Positions 29,193-37,992 of a DNA stretch of 64,000 nucleotides are shown here, piece by piece. The position numbers were made by a program, and so were the translations under genes. This stretch comes from an uncultured Lachnospiraceae bacterium (GTDB lineage: Bacteria; Bacillota; Clostridia; Lachnospirales; Lachnospiraceae), in the NCBI GenBank assembly GCA_902794825.1, contig CADBIU010000002.1, positions 24,997 through 88,996 of the forward strand, in the 5' to 3' direction. A model generated the notes under the pieces. It was not told where the DNA came from and searched no databases. It was given only the letters and a program-made list of their open reading frames with translations. Each line of letters starts with the position of its first letter. Positions within the stretch are counted from its first letter, which is position 1.

Positions 29193-30737
29193 TTATTCGC
29201 GGATAAGAAGAGATTTTCCGGTCATTTCCTTGGGCTGCTCGTATCCCATGATATCGATCAGAGTGGGAACGATGTCCGCCAGAACGCCGCCCTCTCTGAG
29301 CTTAACGTTCTCGTGATAGTTCGCCAGGATAAAGGGAACCGGGTTCGTTGTGTGCGCGGTGTGGGGAGCGCCGGTCTCATAGTTGACCATCTGCTCGCAG
29401 TTGCCGTGGTCCGCGCAGATGAAGAGAACGCCGTCCTCTTCCTTGATCGCCTCGAGAGCCTTTCCAACGCACTCATCGACGACTTCGACCGCCTTGATCG
29501 CTGCCGGAAGCACGCCTGTGTGGCCGACCATGTCGGGGTTCGCGAAGTTAATGACGATCACGTCATACTTCTTGGAATGGATCGCCTCCACCAGTTTGTC
29601 GAGAACGCCGTAAGCGCTCATCTCAGGCTTGAGGTCATAAGTGGGAACGTCCTTGGGGGAACGCACCAGGATTCTGTCCTCTCCCTCGTTGGGCACTTCC
29701 ACGCCGCCGTTGAAGAAGAATGTTACATGCGCGTATTTCTCGGTCTCCGCGATCCTTGCCTGCTTCATTCCCTTGGCAGCGAGCCACTCGCCGAAAGTAT
29801 TGGTAACGTCGACCTTCTTGAACGCGACTTCCTTATTCGGGATGTCCGGATCATAGTCCTTAAAGCAGACGTAAGTAACTTTCTTCCTGGGTCCTCTGTC
29901 AAAATAGTCAAACTCGTTGTCGCAGAAGCAGTGAGTGATCTCTCTTGCTCTGTCGGGACGGAAGTTGTAGAAGATGATGGAATCGCCGTCCTTGATCGTT
30001 GTAAGGGGCTTTCCGTCCTTGCAGATCACGGTGGGCTTTACGAACTCATCGTACTCGCCTCTCTCATAAGAAGCTGTGATAGCCTCATGAGCGCTCTCAG
30101 CCTTAAGGCCCTCGCCCTTGGTCAGAGCGTCGTAAGCGATCTTCACGCGGTCATAGTTGTTATCTCTGTCCATCGCGTAATAGCGTCCGCTGATCATCGC
30201 GATCTGACCTACGCCGATCTCCTTCTCCTTCGCCTCGAGCTGCGCGATAAAATCGCTGCCGCTCTGGGGAGGAGTATCTCTTCCGTCGAGGAAGCAGTCG
30301 ACATATACTCTGTCGAGACCGTTCTTCTTGCACATCTCAAGAATAGCGTACAGATGAGTAATATGGCTGTGAACGCCGCCGTCGGACAGAAGTCCGTAAA
30401 TGTGCAGGTCGGAATTCTTCACCTTGCAGTTGTTGATCGCTTCGAGGATCTCGGGATTCTCAAAGAACACTCCGTCCTGGATCTCCTTGGTGATCCTTGT
30501 AAGTTCCTGATAAACGATCCTGCCGGCGCCCATGTTCATGTGGCCGACCTCGGAATTGCCCATCTGCCCGTCCGGAAGTCCTACCGCCATACCACTGGCA
30601 TATCCCTTTACAAAAGGAACACTCTCCATAAGCCCGCTGACGACCGGAGTGTTTGCCATGGCAATAGCGTTTGCCTCGGGATTGTCGTTAAGGCCATAGC
30701 CATCCAGGATCATTAAAACTACTGGCTTTTGTTTCAT
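29193..30737 (-). CDS. gpmI: 2,3-bisphosphoglycerate-independent phosphoglycerate mutase
   Basis: 514 residues from ATG at 30737 with a GAGGAG site; the frame is open 32 codons further upstream without support. Interconverts 3- and 2-phosphoglycerate in glycolysis through a phosphoserine intermediate, with two manganese ions. MILDGYGLN at the N-terminus gives the first metal ligand, GQMGNSEVGHMNMGAGR near residue 60 the catalytic serine, and FANPDMVGHTG and CADHGNCEQM near 400-450 further metal ligands. Normally clustered with gapA-pgk-tpi, but alone here. Confidence 0.97.
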   Translation of the reverse strand: MKQKPVVLMILDGYGLNDNPEANAIAMANTPVVSGLMESVPFVKGYASGMAVGLPDGQMGNSEVGHMNMGAGRIVYQELTRITKEIQDGVFFENPEILEAINNCKVKNSDLHIYGLLSDGGVHSHITHLYAILEMCKKNGLDRVYVDCFLDGRDTPPQSGSDFIAQLEAKEKEIGVGQIAMISGRYYAMDRDNNYDRVKIAYDALTKGEGLKAESAHEAITASYERGEYDEFVKPTVICKDGKPLTTIKDGDSIIFYNFRPDRAREITHCFCDNEFDYFDRGPRKKVTYVCFKDYDPDIPNKEVAFKKVDVTNTFGEWLAAKGMKQARIAETEKYAHVTFFFNGGVEVPNEGEDRILVRSPKDVPTYDLKPEMSAYGVLDKLVEAIHSKKYDVIVINFANPDMVGHTGVLPAAIKAVEVVDECVGKALEAIKEEDGVLFICADHGNCEQMVNYETGAPHTAHTTNPVPFILANYHENVKLREGGVLADIVPTLIDIMGYEQPKEMTGKSLLIRE

Positions 30738-30869
30738 GTGATTCTCCTCATTCCAATATAAATAGCAGTTGCTCTTTCTTTGTATTTTACTACTTTTACG
30801 CGCAATCGGGAAGTACCGCCATGAATTTAGCAAGCTGTACTTTATCAGTTTCCGATGCTCCGCGCGTCT

Positions 30870-31661
30870 TTATCTGCGTCCCTTAAAGATAGTTCCCGCC
30901 GGCTCTCCCGCAACGACCTTATAGAGGATCGCCGGATCCTTTCCGTTGGTCACCACTGTGTCGATTCCCTGCGCTGTCGCGAGATCAGCTGCCTGAAGCT
31001 TCGTGCGCATTCCGCCGGTTCCTCTTCGAGAGCCGGCTCCGCCCGCCAGTTTATAAACGGAGTCGTCGATCCTGTCGATCTGACTGATCAGCTTAGCGTC
31101 TTTATAGAGCCTGGGATCCCTGTCAAAAAATCCGTCGATGTCGGAGAGAATGACCAGTTTATCCGCCTGGCACAGGACTGCCACTACCGCTGAGAGGACA
31201 TCGTTGTCACTAAAGAGTCTCTCCTCCGACTCGATCTCCGTGTAACTGACGGAGTCATTCTCATTTACGATAGGGATCACGCCCGATTCAAGGAGCGCGG
31301 AGAAAGTATTGCTGAGGTTCTCCTTCTTCTCCTCCTGCGCGATGTCCTCGGCGTTGAGAAGGATCTGCGCAACCGTTTTGTCGTAATAGCCGAAGAATTT
31401 GTCGTAAAGGAACATATTAGCGCACTGTCCGACAGCGGCCGCCGCCTGTTTCATACGCATGGTGGTCGGCTTCTCTTTCATGTGCATCTTGTTGGCGCCC
31501 ACCGCAATAGCACCTGAGGAGACAAGAATGACTTCGTGCCCCATATTCTGAATATCCGAAAGGACCATGGCAAGTTTTTCCATTGTCCGGAGATTGCTGT
31601 TTCCAAGTTCATTTGTCAGAGTCGATGTTCCGACCTTAATCACAATTCTGTCTCTTTTCAC
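30870..31661 (-). CDS. proB: Glutamate 5-kinase, short form
   Basis: 263 residues, GTG start at 31661 with an AAAGGA site. First step of proline synthesis from glutamate. Amino-acid-kinase fold: VIKVGTSTL at residues 6-14, VSSGAIAVG near 50, NENDSVS near 135, SDIDGFFDRDP near 170, and GGMRTKL near 220. It ends without the C-terminal PUA domain of the E. coli enzyme, as in several Firmicutes. The usual partner proA is not adjacent and not in the window. It follows the L,D-transpeptidase gene by 34 bases. Confidence 0.95.
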   Translation of the reverse strand: MKRDRIVIKVGTSTLTNELGNSNLRTMEKLAMVLSDIQNMGHEVILVSSGAIAVGANKMHMKEKPTTMRMKQAAAAVGQCANMFLYDKFFGYYDKTVAQILLNAEDIAQEEKKENLSNTFSALLESGVIPIVNENDSVSYTEIESEERLFSDNDVLSAVVAVLCQADKLVILSDIDGFFDRDPRLYKDAKLISQIDRIDDSVYKLAGGAGSRRGTGGMRTKLQAADLATAQGIDTVVTNGKDPAILYKVVAGEPAGTIFKGRR

Positions 31662-31695
31662 GATTGATCCTTTCGCAACTTGGTTTATGTGCCGT

Positions 31696-33189
31696 TTAGT
31701 AAAAAATAATGATCGCTGTTCCGGTGTCGACCGCCTCGTAAATATCCCTCGCGGCGCTGAGGGGGATGTTCACACAGCCGTGTGATCCGTTTCCTCTGTA
31801 AATGTTCCCGCCGAAGGAGTATCTCCAGGTCGCGTCGTGAAGGCCCTGTCCCTCATAGAACGGCATCCAGTAATTGACTTTTGTCTCATACTCGTCCTCG
31901 CCGTTGCCGCCGGTCAGCACGGAAGGGCTCTCCTTGTAGGCAAGGGGAAAACAGCCGGTCTGAGTGCCGTGGTCATTGGTCACGTCTCCGGAAACACAGT
32001 TGCACTCTGTGTAAACTTCCCCGTCCTTATAGAACCAGACGTGCTGCGCGGAAAGGTCTACTTCGATGTAAGTTCCGTCAAGATCATCGACTCCGTTTCT
32101 TTTAAGATAATAGGGGTTGCCCCAGGAGTTCTTCTCCAGATATACGGGCTCTCTTGTCACATGGCTTCTGGATTCGATATCCTCCATGATCTGCTCCGCC
32201 TCGTCCTCCTGAAGGATCGTATATCCGTAATCATTGCGGGCGGCCTTGATCGTGATCTCGCCTCTGAGCGTAGATTCAAATTTTCTTTCTATATAGCGCG
32301 TATCATATTTTGCCGCGAGTTTTTCTACGAAATCCTCGATCTTCTCCTCGCTCAGTTCCGCTTTCCCGTCCTTTATCTCCATGAACAATTCACTGATGTC
32401 CATGAGATCATATACTTCCTGCTCTTCTCCGAACGTGTATGTGAGACCTGCCCCCGCGTATTCATTTACGGCGTCCCTCTTCCCGATCAGTCCCGCGTCG
32501 TCTCTGTAGACCTGCGGCCTGGCGCAAAGCTCCCATGGAAATTCGAAACTCTCATGGAGATCTTCATCAGAGTCCAGTGTCTGTGTGATGCATTGCCTCA
32601 CAAAATCCTGAAGTTCCGTGTCCGGGATCTCATTGCCCTGGATCTCATCCTTTATTGCAAGCGCGTCGGCCTGACTGTCATAGTACAGGCAGGCGTCTTC
32701 AGAGGGGTACCGCGCCACCTCCAGGGCATCCGCTCTCACCTGCTTTTCGAATACTTCCGTGTTTTCCTGCGGCCGCGCGTCTATCTTGCATTCATACCTG
32801 TCAAATATACTGCGGAGCACATTCGAGCTGCTCTTCTGCTGATCAAATACGGTCTGCAGTTCGCTTTGCAGTTTCTCACTGTCGATCTCATATCCGTAGA
32901 AGGCGAGATTTCCGCGAAGATCCTCGTTTTCTTTTTCTGTGATAACGATCTCGGAGTCCGCATACTTGTCCTCTATAAGATTCTGCGCCGCCTGGACAGA
33001 CATTCCATAGACATCTTCGCCATCCACGACCGTTCCCTTGAGAAAACCGCCGTTATTGCTCTCACAGTAAAACCTGTATCCGTAATAAGTACCCATTCCC
33101 AGGATGGCAGAGACTCCGTACATCGCCGCAAGCCTGAGCAGAATGTTCTTTTTCGCCGAACTTCTGCCTCTTCGTCCCGCATCTATCAT
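31696..33189 (-). CDS. L,D-transpeptidase (YkuD domain) with N-terminal peptidoglycan-binding-type domains
   Basis: 497 residues, start ATG at 33189 after AAAGGAGG. Single N-terminal TM (about 17-36) after a basic segment, so the protein is membrane-anchored and faces outward. Two peptidoglycan-binding_4-like regions (about 50-330; GTVVDGEDVYGMSVQAAQNLIE and AGLTYTFGEEQEV) precede a YkuD catalytic domain (about 365-497) with the essential motif GNGSHGCVNIPLSAAR; the cysteine and histidines are intact. Such enzymes form 3-3 cross-links or attach proteins to peptidoglycan and resist most beta-lactams. Divergent from the glutamine synthetase gene, with its own promoter. Confidence 0.92.
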   Translation of the reverse strand: MIDAGRRGRSSAKKNILLRLAAMYGVSAILGMGTYYGYRFYCESNNGGFLKGTVVDGEDVYGMSVQAAQNLIEDKYADSEIVITEKENEDLRGNLAFYGYEIDSEKLQSELQTVFDQQKSSSNVLRSIFDRYECKIDARPQENTEVFEKQVRADALEVARYPSEDACLYYDSQADALAIKDEIQGNEIPDTELQDFVRQCITQTLDSDEDLHESFEFPWELCARPQVYRDDAGLIGKRDAVNEYAGAGLTYTFGEEQEVYDLMDISELFMEIKDGKAELSEEKIEDFVEKLAAKYDTRYIERKFESTLRGEITIKAARNDYGYTILQEDEAEQIMEDIESRSHVTREPVYLEKNSWGNPYYLKRNGVDDLDGTYIEVDLSAQHVWFYKDGEVYTECNCVSGDVTNDHGTQTGCFPLAYKESPSVLTGGNGEDEYETKVNYWMPFYEGQGLHDATWRYSFGGNIYRGNGSHGCVNIPLSAARDIYEAVDTGTAIIIFY

Positions 33190-33221
33190 ACTTCGTGCCT
33201 CCTTTATGTAAATCGAGACTT

Positions 33222-33250
33222 ATATTATCACGATTCCATTACCGCGTAAA
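33222..33250 (-). promoter_or_regulatory. Promoter for the L,D-transpeptidase gene
   Basis: On the minus strand, TTTACG (33245-33250), 17-base spacer, TAATAT (33222-33227), about 35 bases before the ATG. Confidence 0.55.
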
Positions 33251-33300
33251 TTGTGTTTTTTTTCGCAAACCGCCGATTTCATGAAAATATCTTCGCGTAT

Positions 33301-33328
33301 TTGTGATAATATGTAACTGTTTTATAAT
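33301..33328 (+). promoter_or_regulatory. Promoter for glutamine synthetase III
   Basis: TTGTGA (33301-33306), 16-base spacer, TATAAT (33323-33328), 57 bases before the ATG at 33385. Confidence 0.6.
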
Positions 33329-33384
33329 TCGATCAGTATTTGTCTTCTAAAGAAGGTTCAAACAGGAATTGGAGGAAAATATAT

Positions 33385-35478
33385 ATGAGCAATGATTCAG
33401 GGAAATTTCCGGAGCTCTTCGGCAGCATGGTGTTCAACGAGGATACCATGAAGGAGCGCCTTTCCCCCAGCTGCTACAAGCAGTGGAAGAAAAGCGTCAG
33501 CGACGGAACTCCCCTCGATATATCGACAGCAAATGAAATAGCGGAAGCCATGAAGCAGTGGGCCGTTGAAAAGGGAGCCACTCACTATACGCACTGGTTC
33601 CAGCCCATGACAGGCGTGACAGCGGAGAAGCACGACAGTTTCATCTCTCCCGAGGATAAAGGCAGGATCGTACTGGAGTTTTCCGGCAAAGAGCTGGTAC
33701 GGGGCGAGCCCGACGCGTCTTCCTTCCCCTCCGGCGGTCTGCGCGCCACCTTCGAGGCCAGAGGATACACGGCCTGGGATCCCACTTCCTTCGCGTTTAT
33801 CAAGGAAAAGTCCCTGTGCATCCCGACGATCTTCTGCTCCTACTCAGGCCACGCACTGGACAAAAAGACCCCTCTTCTTCGCTCCATGGACGCTGTGAGC
33901 AAACAGGCCGTCCGCATTCTGCGGCTCTTCGGCGATACGACTACAACGAGAGTCATCGCCCAGGTAGGCGCCGAGCAGGAGTACTTCCTGCTTGACAAGA
34001 AGCTGTACAAGCAGCGCGAAGATCTGATCATGACCGGCAGGACGCTTTTTGGCGCCAAGCCTCCCAGGGGGCAGGAACTGGAGGATCACTATTTTGGCGC
34101 GATCCGTCCCAGAGTCGCCTCATATATGCAGGATCTGGACAATGAGCTCTGGAAACTGGGCGTCCTCTCCAAGACCAAGCACAACGAGGTGGCGCCCTCC
34201 CAGCATGAAATGGCGCCCATTTACAGCGACGCCAACGCCGCCTGCGATCAGAACCAGATCACTATGGAGATCATGAAGAAGGTCGCGGACCGTCACGGCC
34301 TGGTCTGCCTGCTGCACGAAAAGCCTTTCGCCGGCGTCAACGGCTCGGGCAAGCACGATAACTGGTCCCTGTCCACGGACACGGGGAAGAACCTCTTCAA
34401 ACCGGGGTCTACTCCCCGCCAGAACGCGCAGTTCCTTCTGTTTTTGACAGCCTTTATCAAGGGCGTCGATGAATATCAGGATATGCTGCGGGCCACCGTG
34501 GCGACTCCCGGCAACGACCACCGTCTCGGAGCGCAGGAAGCGCCGCCCGCCGTCGTTTCCATCTTCCTTGGTGCTGAGCTGAGCGCTGTTGTCAATTCCA
34601 TCATCAATGACACAACTCTCAAAGGCCCCGGGAAGCGCACTCTGGACATCGGAGTCGACGTGATGCCGCCGATCCCCCAGGACAACACCGACAGGAACCG
34701 TACATCCCCCATGGCCTTTACCGGCAATAAGTTCGAATTCCGTATGCCCGGATCCTCGCTCTCTATCGCGGGTCCCAACATTGTTCTGAACACCGTCATG
34801 GCCCATGAACTGATGCTGTTTGCGGACGAGCTTGAAAAAGCGGTAGATTTTGACGACTGCATAGCTCATCTGATCCGCCGCGAGCTGACAGCGCATCGCA
34901 GGATCATTTTCGACGGCAACGGTTACGACGAAGGATGGCTCGCGGAGGCAAGACTGCGCGGACTCTCCAACTTCTCCACTGCCGTGGATGCTCTTCCCGC
35001 CTATATCGCCGAGAAGAATGTCCGCCTCTTTACGGATCACTCCATCTACACGAGGGAGGAAGTCGACGCGCGCTACAATATCCATGTGGAAAATTACAAT
35101 GCGACCATCGAGATCGAGGCCCGCACTATGATCGACATGATCCGCAAGGATATCCTTCCGGCCGTGTCTGAATACGGTGCGGACCTGTGCAAAGGTTTGG
35201 CGGAGCGCCGGGAACTGGGTCTTCCTTTTAAATATGAAGAAAACAATGCCCGCAACAACTGCATGCTGTCCGACTGCCTGCATGACGCCTGCCTGAAGCT
35301 GGAGAAAGATCTCCGCAGTGTTCCCGCAGAGCCCGTAGAGGCGATGCACTACTGTCACGATGTTCTCGTGCCCGACATGAATGAGTGCAGAAGTTACGCG
35401 GACGAACTGGAGACCATCACAAAGAGAAGTGTATGGCCTTTCCCGACTTATTCAGATCTGCTTTTCAGCGAGGGTTAA
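33385..35478 (+). CDS. glnN: Type III glutamine synthetase
   Basis: 697 residues from ATG at 33385 with a GGAGG site. Makes glutamine from glutamate and ammonia. The length (about 700) and N-terminal block (ELFGSMVFNEDTMKERL) mark the GSIII class known from Bacteroides, Butyrivibrio and other anaerobes, distinct from the 440-residue GSI. Catalytic-core elements: EKSLCIPTIFCSYSG, VGAEQEYFL near 190, HNEVAPSQHEMAPIY near 270, GKHDNWS near 330, and FEFRMPGSS near 460. Monocistronic promoter upstream, and the next gene starts one base after the stop. Confidence 0.96.
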   Translation: MSNDSGKFPELFGSMVFNEDTMKERLSPSCYKQWKKSVSDGTPLDISTANEIAEAMKQWAVEKGATHYTHWFQPMTGVTAEKHDSFISPEDKGRIVLEFSGKELVRGEPDASSFPSGGLRATFEARGYTAWDPTSFAFIKEKSLCIPTIFCSYSGHALDKKTPLLRSMDAVSKQAVRILRLFGDTTTTRVIAQVGAEQEYFLLDKKLYKQREDLIMTGRTLFGAKPPRGQELEDHYFGAIRPRVASYMQDLDNELWKLGVLSKTKHNEVAPSQHEMAPIYSDANAACDQNQITMEIMKKVADRHGLVCLLHEKPFAGVNGSGKHDNWSLSTDTGKNLFKPGSTPRQNAQFLLFLTAFIKGVDEYQDMLRATVATPGNDHRLGAQEAPPAVVSIFLGAELSAVVNSIINDTTLKGPGKRTLDIGVDVMPPIPQDNTDRNRTSPMAFTGNKFEFRMPGSSLSIAGPNIVLNTVMAHELMLFADELEKAVDFDDCIAHLIRRELTAHRRIIFDGNGYDEGWLAEARLRGLSNFSTAVDALPAYIAEKNVRLFTDHSIYTREEVDARYNIHVENYNATIEIEARTMIDMIRKDILPAVSEYGADLCKGLAERRELGLPFKYEENNARNNCMLSDCLHDACLKLEKDLRSVPAEPVEAMHYCHDVLVPDMNECRSYADELETITKRSVWPFPTYSDLLFSEG

Positions 35479-35479
35479 A

Positions 35480-36640
35480 TTGATCACTTTACTATCCAGG
35501 TTATTCATTTCGGATCATGAAAAAACCGACCTTCCCGAGGTGAGGCGCCGCTATGGCGTCCTCTCGGGAACAGTCGGTATTTTTCTTAATCTGCTTCTTT
35601 TTGCAGGGAAACTTTTCGCGGGATTACTTGTCCGCTCTGTATCTATCACCGCAGACGCCTTCAACAACCTTTCAGACGCGGCTTCAAGCGTGATCACTCT
35701 GATCGGTTTTAAACTCGCGGGGAAAAAGGCTGACCGCAATCACCCTTTTGGCCACGGCAGGGTCGAGTACATTACAGGACTTCTGATCAGCATCTCAATT
35801 ATCCTGGTAGGCGCAGACCTTGCCAAGAGTTCACTTAACAGGATCCTCTACCCTGTACAGACCGTGCATTCCGGTGCGGCGGCTGCTATACTGCTTGTTT
35901 CTATTGCCGTCAAGTTCTACATGTTTTTCTACAACCGCAGTCTTGCGGAACAGATCGACAGCGTAGCACTGCGCTCCACAGCCATGGATTCCATCAGCGA
36001 CTGTGCGGCCACCTTCGCTGTCCTTTTATGTCAGCTCCTGTCAGCGAAATTCGGACTTCATCTGGACGGGTGGTGCGGACTTGCTGTCTCGCTCTTCATC
36101 CTTCACGCAGGGATCCGCTCCGCGTTTGACACCATAAGTCCCCTTCTCGGAATGGCTCCCGATCCGGCACTGAGCGCGAAGATCGAGGATATGGTCCTTC
36201 ACACAGAAGGAATTCTCGATATGCACGATCTGTTGATCCATGATTACGGGCCCGGGCACCAGGTCGTCTCCCTACACGCCGAAATACCCTCTGACTTTAC
36301 TCTGGTGCATGCCCACGAGATCATCGACCGTCTTGAGACAAGACTCGACCGGGAGCTCGGCGTCATGAGCGTCATTCACATGGATCCCGTGGATTCCAAA
36401 GATCACCAAGCTCATCTTTTGAGGAGCAGAGTGCTCAAAAAGCTCAAGTCCATGGATCCCGAGGCGGGACTCCACGATTTCCGCATCCTTCGTGGAGATG
36501 ATATACCTGCGGTGTCCTTCGACGCGCAGTTTCCTTTTTCCTATAAAGAAACCGACGATAATATCCTTCTTGACCTGACTGACTATATCGGCCGCGAACT
36601 GCCCGGTTATCAGGCTGTCATACGCGTAGACCGTGTCTGA
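35480..36640 (+). CDS. Cation diffusion facilitator family metal exporter
   Basis: 386 residues from TTG at 35480, one base after the glnN stop with GAGGG inside the glnN end as the ribosome binding site; the open frame further upstream overlaps glnN and is discounted. Six TM segments in the first 215 residues, with metal-binding motifs SITADAFNNLSDAA (HxxxD replaced by D-x-x-x-N-x-x-x-D, seen in manganese/iron-type CDFs) and NHPFGHGRVEY in TM2-TM3, and a second DSxxD-type site in TM5 (AMDSISDCAAT). A C-terminal cytoplasmic dimerisation domain follows, and then about 90 extra residues. Likely Mn or Fe export, inferred from the motif. Confidence 0.9.
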   Translation: MITLLSRLFISDHEKTDLPEVRRRYGVLSGTVGIFLNLLLFAGKLFAGLLVRSVSITADAFNNLSDAASSVITLIGFKLAGKKADRNHPFGHGRVEYITGLLISISIILVGADLAKSSLNRILYPVQTVHSGAAAAILLVSIAVKFYMFFYNRSLAEQIDSVALRSTAMDSISDCAATFAVLLCQLLSAKFGLHLDGWCGLAVSLFILHAGIRSAFDTISPLLGMAPDPALSAKIEDMVLHTEGILDMHDLLIHDYGPGHQVVSLHAEIPSDFTLVHAHEIIDRLETRLDRELGVMSVIHMDPVDSKDHQAHLLRSRVLKKLKSMDPEAGLHDFRILRGDDIPAVSFDAQFPFSYKETDDNILLDLTDYIGRELPGYQAVIRVDRV

Positions 36641-36667
36641 TCACGCCGCTTGTCAAAACAGTGCAGG

Positions 36668-37345
36668 TCAGCGGTGCGGATTGAGCAGCTTCTCCGTCAT
36701 GACAAGGAGTCCCGTACCCTCTCCGATCGAATAATATGCGCCTTTACTGCCGCTTTGCGGCAGAGTCTCATTGCTGCAGCCAACCGGATAATCATTCGGG
36801 ACTGCGGCATTTTTTATTTCATACTTCATTCCCCGGATCGTCACATCTTTTAGACATCTGTCAAGAGCAAACAGAGATACCGTTCCCTCAAAATCCTCCG
36901 GGATCTTAAATACGCCGGGACCGATTACCGTCACCCGTGTATCACCGTCCAGGATAAAAGCCCGCCCTCCGTTTCTCAGGATCCAGACCATTGTCTGGAT
37001 ATTCGCTATCGTGTGGTCCAGTCTTCCTCCCATCGCGCCGTACATCAGGAATTCCTTATAGCCTCTTTGTATTCCGAGCCTGGCCGCGGCCATCGTGTCC
37101 GTGTCGTCCTTGACCACCGGAAGCTGCAGGAAATGCTCTTCACCCATCCCGCGAAATTTTTCCACGGTATCCGCGAAATCCTCCCCGAGTGAGTCGAAAT
37201 CTCCCATCAGGAAATCAGGTTCGATCCCGCATTCCATTAAGTATCTTAGTCCGCCGTCTACCGCGATCACAAAATCCTGCGGCTTTCTGTCGATATTCAT
37301 GGGATGAAACTCTCCGGAGCACATCAGGATGCATCTTCCATTCAT
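36668..37345 (-). CDS. thiN: Thiamine pyrophosphokinase
   Basis: 225 residues. Converts thiamine to thiamine diphosphate with ATP. Family motifs: AVDGGLRYL near 28, PDFLMGDFDSLG near 43, DDTDTMAA near 82, and GAMGGRLDHTIANI near 105. AGGAAAAAGG site before the ATG at 37345. Convergent with the metal exporter across 27 bases. Last gene of the rimO-pgsA-thiN direction, about 110 bases after pgsA. Confidence 0.94.
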   Translation of the reverse strand: MNGRCILMCSGEFHPMNIDRKPQDFVIAVDGGLRYLMECGIEPDFLMGDFDSLGEDFADTVEKFRGMGEEHFLQLPVVKDDTDTMAAARLGIQRGYKEFLMYGAMGGRLDHTIANIQTMVWILRNGGRAFILDGDTRVTVIGPGVFKIPEDFEGTVSLFALDRCLKDVTIRGMKYEIKNAAVPNDYPVGCSNETLPQSGSKGAYYSIGEGTGLLVMTEKLLNPHR

Positions 37346-37383
37346 CGCCTTTTTCCTGCCTTTCTGCTGTGACGATACAAGAC

Positions 37384-37416
37384 AGCCCTGTCGGGACCTC
37401 TCCCGGCAGGGCTTTT
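37384..37416. terminator. Hairpin between pgsA and thiN
   Basis: 13-bp stem with one G-U pair (37384-37396 and 37401-37413), 4-base loop. The T run lies on the plus-strand side, opposite to both flanking genes, so its role as a terminator for pgsA is doubtful. Confidence 0.4.
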
Positions 37417-37455
37417 CTGCTTGTTTATTCTTCGCTTATTTGCGCAGCCGTCCCT

Positions 37456-37992
37456 TTACATGTCTCCCGCGAGTACCTGTTTATTGGCCATGATATAAGT
37501 CCAAAGCGAGATCAGCGTGAGCGCCAGCGCGATCCACATCACAATGTTTGTGAGCAGCTGCAGCTGAGGGATATTCATGATCATCAGAATGATCATGGCC
37601 ATCTGGAAATTCGTCTTAAACTTTCCCCAGTAGTTGGCCGCGATAACAACTCCGTTTTCGGCTGCCACCAGACGGAATCCGCTGATGATGAATTCTCTGG
37701 CGACAATGATCACGACGATCCAGGAAGGAATCCTTCCCAGTTCGATCAGGACGATCATGCCGGAGATCGTCAGGATCTTGTCCGCCAGGGGATCCATAAA
37801 CTTTCCGAAATTCGTGATCAGATTATATTTCCTGGCGATGTAGCCGTCCGCGAAATCCGTAAGAGACGCGACGACAAACAGTACCAGGGCAACCCACTTG
37901 AGGGGTTCATTGGTCTGTGACATCAGCAGGGTCGCGACAAAGAAAGGTACCAGTACCATACGCAAAACCGTAAGCTTATTCGGCAGATTCAT
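37456..37992 (-). CDS. pgsA: CDP-diacylglycerol-glycerol-3-phosphate 3-phosphatidyltransferase
   Basis: 178 residues, polytopic. Makes phosphatidylglycerol phosphate. The CDP-alcohol phosphotransferase signature DG-x2-AR-x8-G-x3-D-x3-D is seen in DFADGYIARKY and GKFMDPLADK near residues 45-70. TM helices fill the remainder. Its start overlaps the rimO end by 17 bases, so the genes are translationally coupled. Confidence 0.95.
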   Translation of the reverse strand: MNLPNKLTVLRMVLVPFFVATLLMSQTNEPLKWVALVLFVVASLTDFADGYIARKYNLITNFGKFMDPLADKILTISGMIVLIELGRIPSWIVVIIVAREFIISGFRLVAAENGVVIAANYWGKFKTNFQMAMIILMIMNIPQLQLLTNIVMWIALALTLISLWTYIMANKQVLAGDM

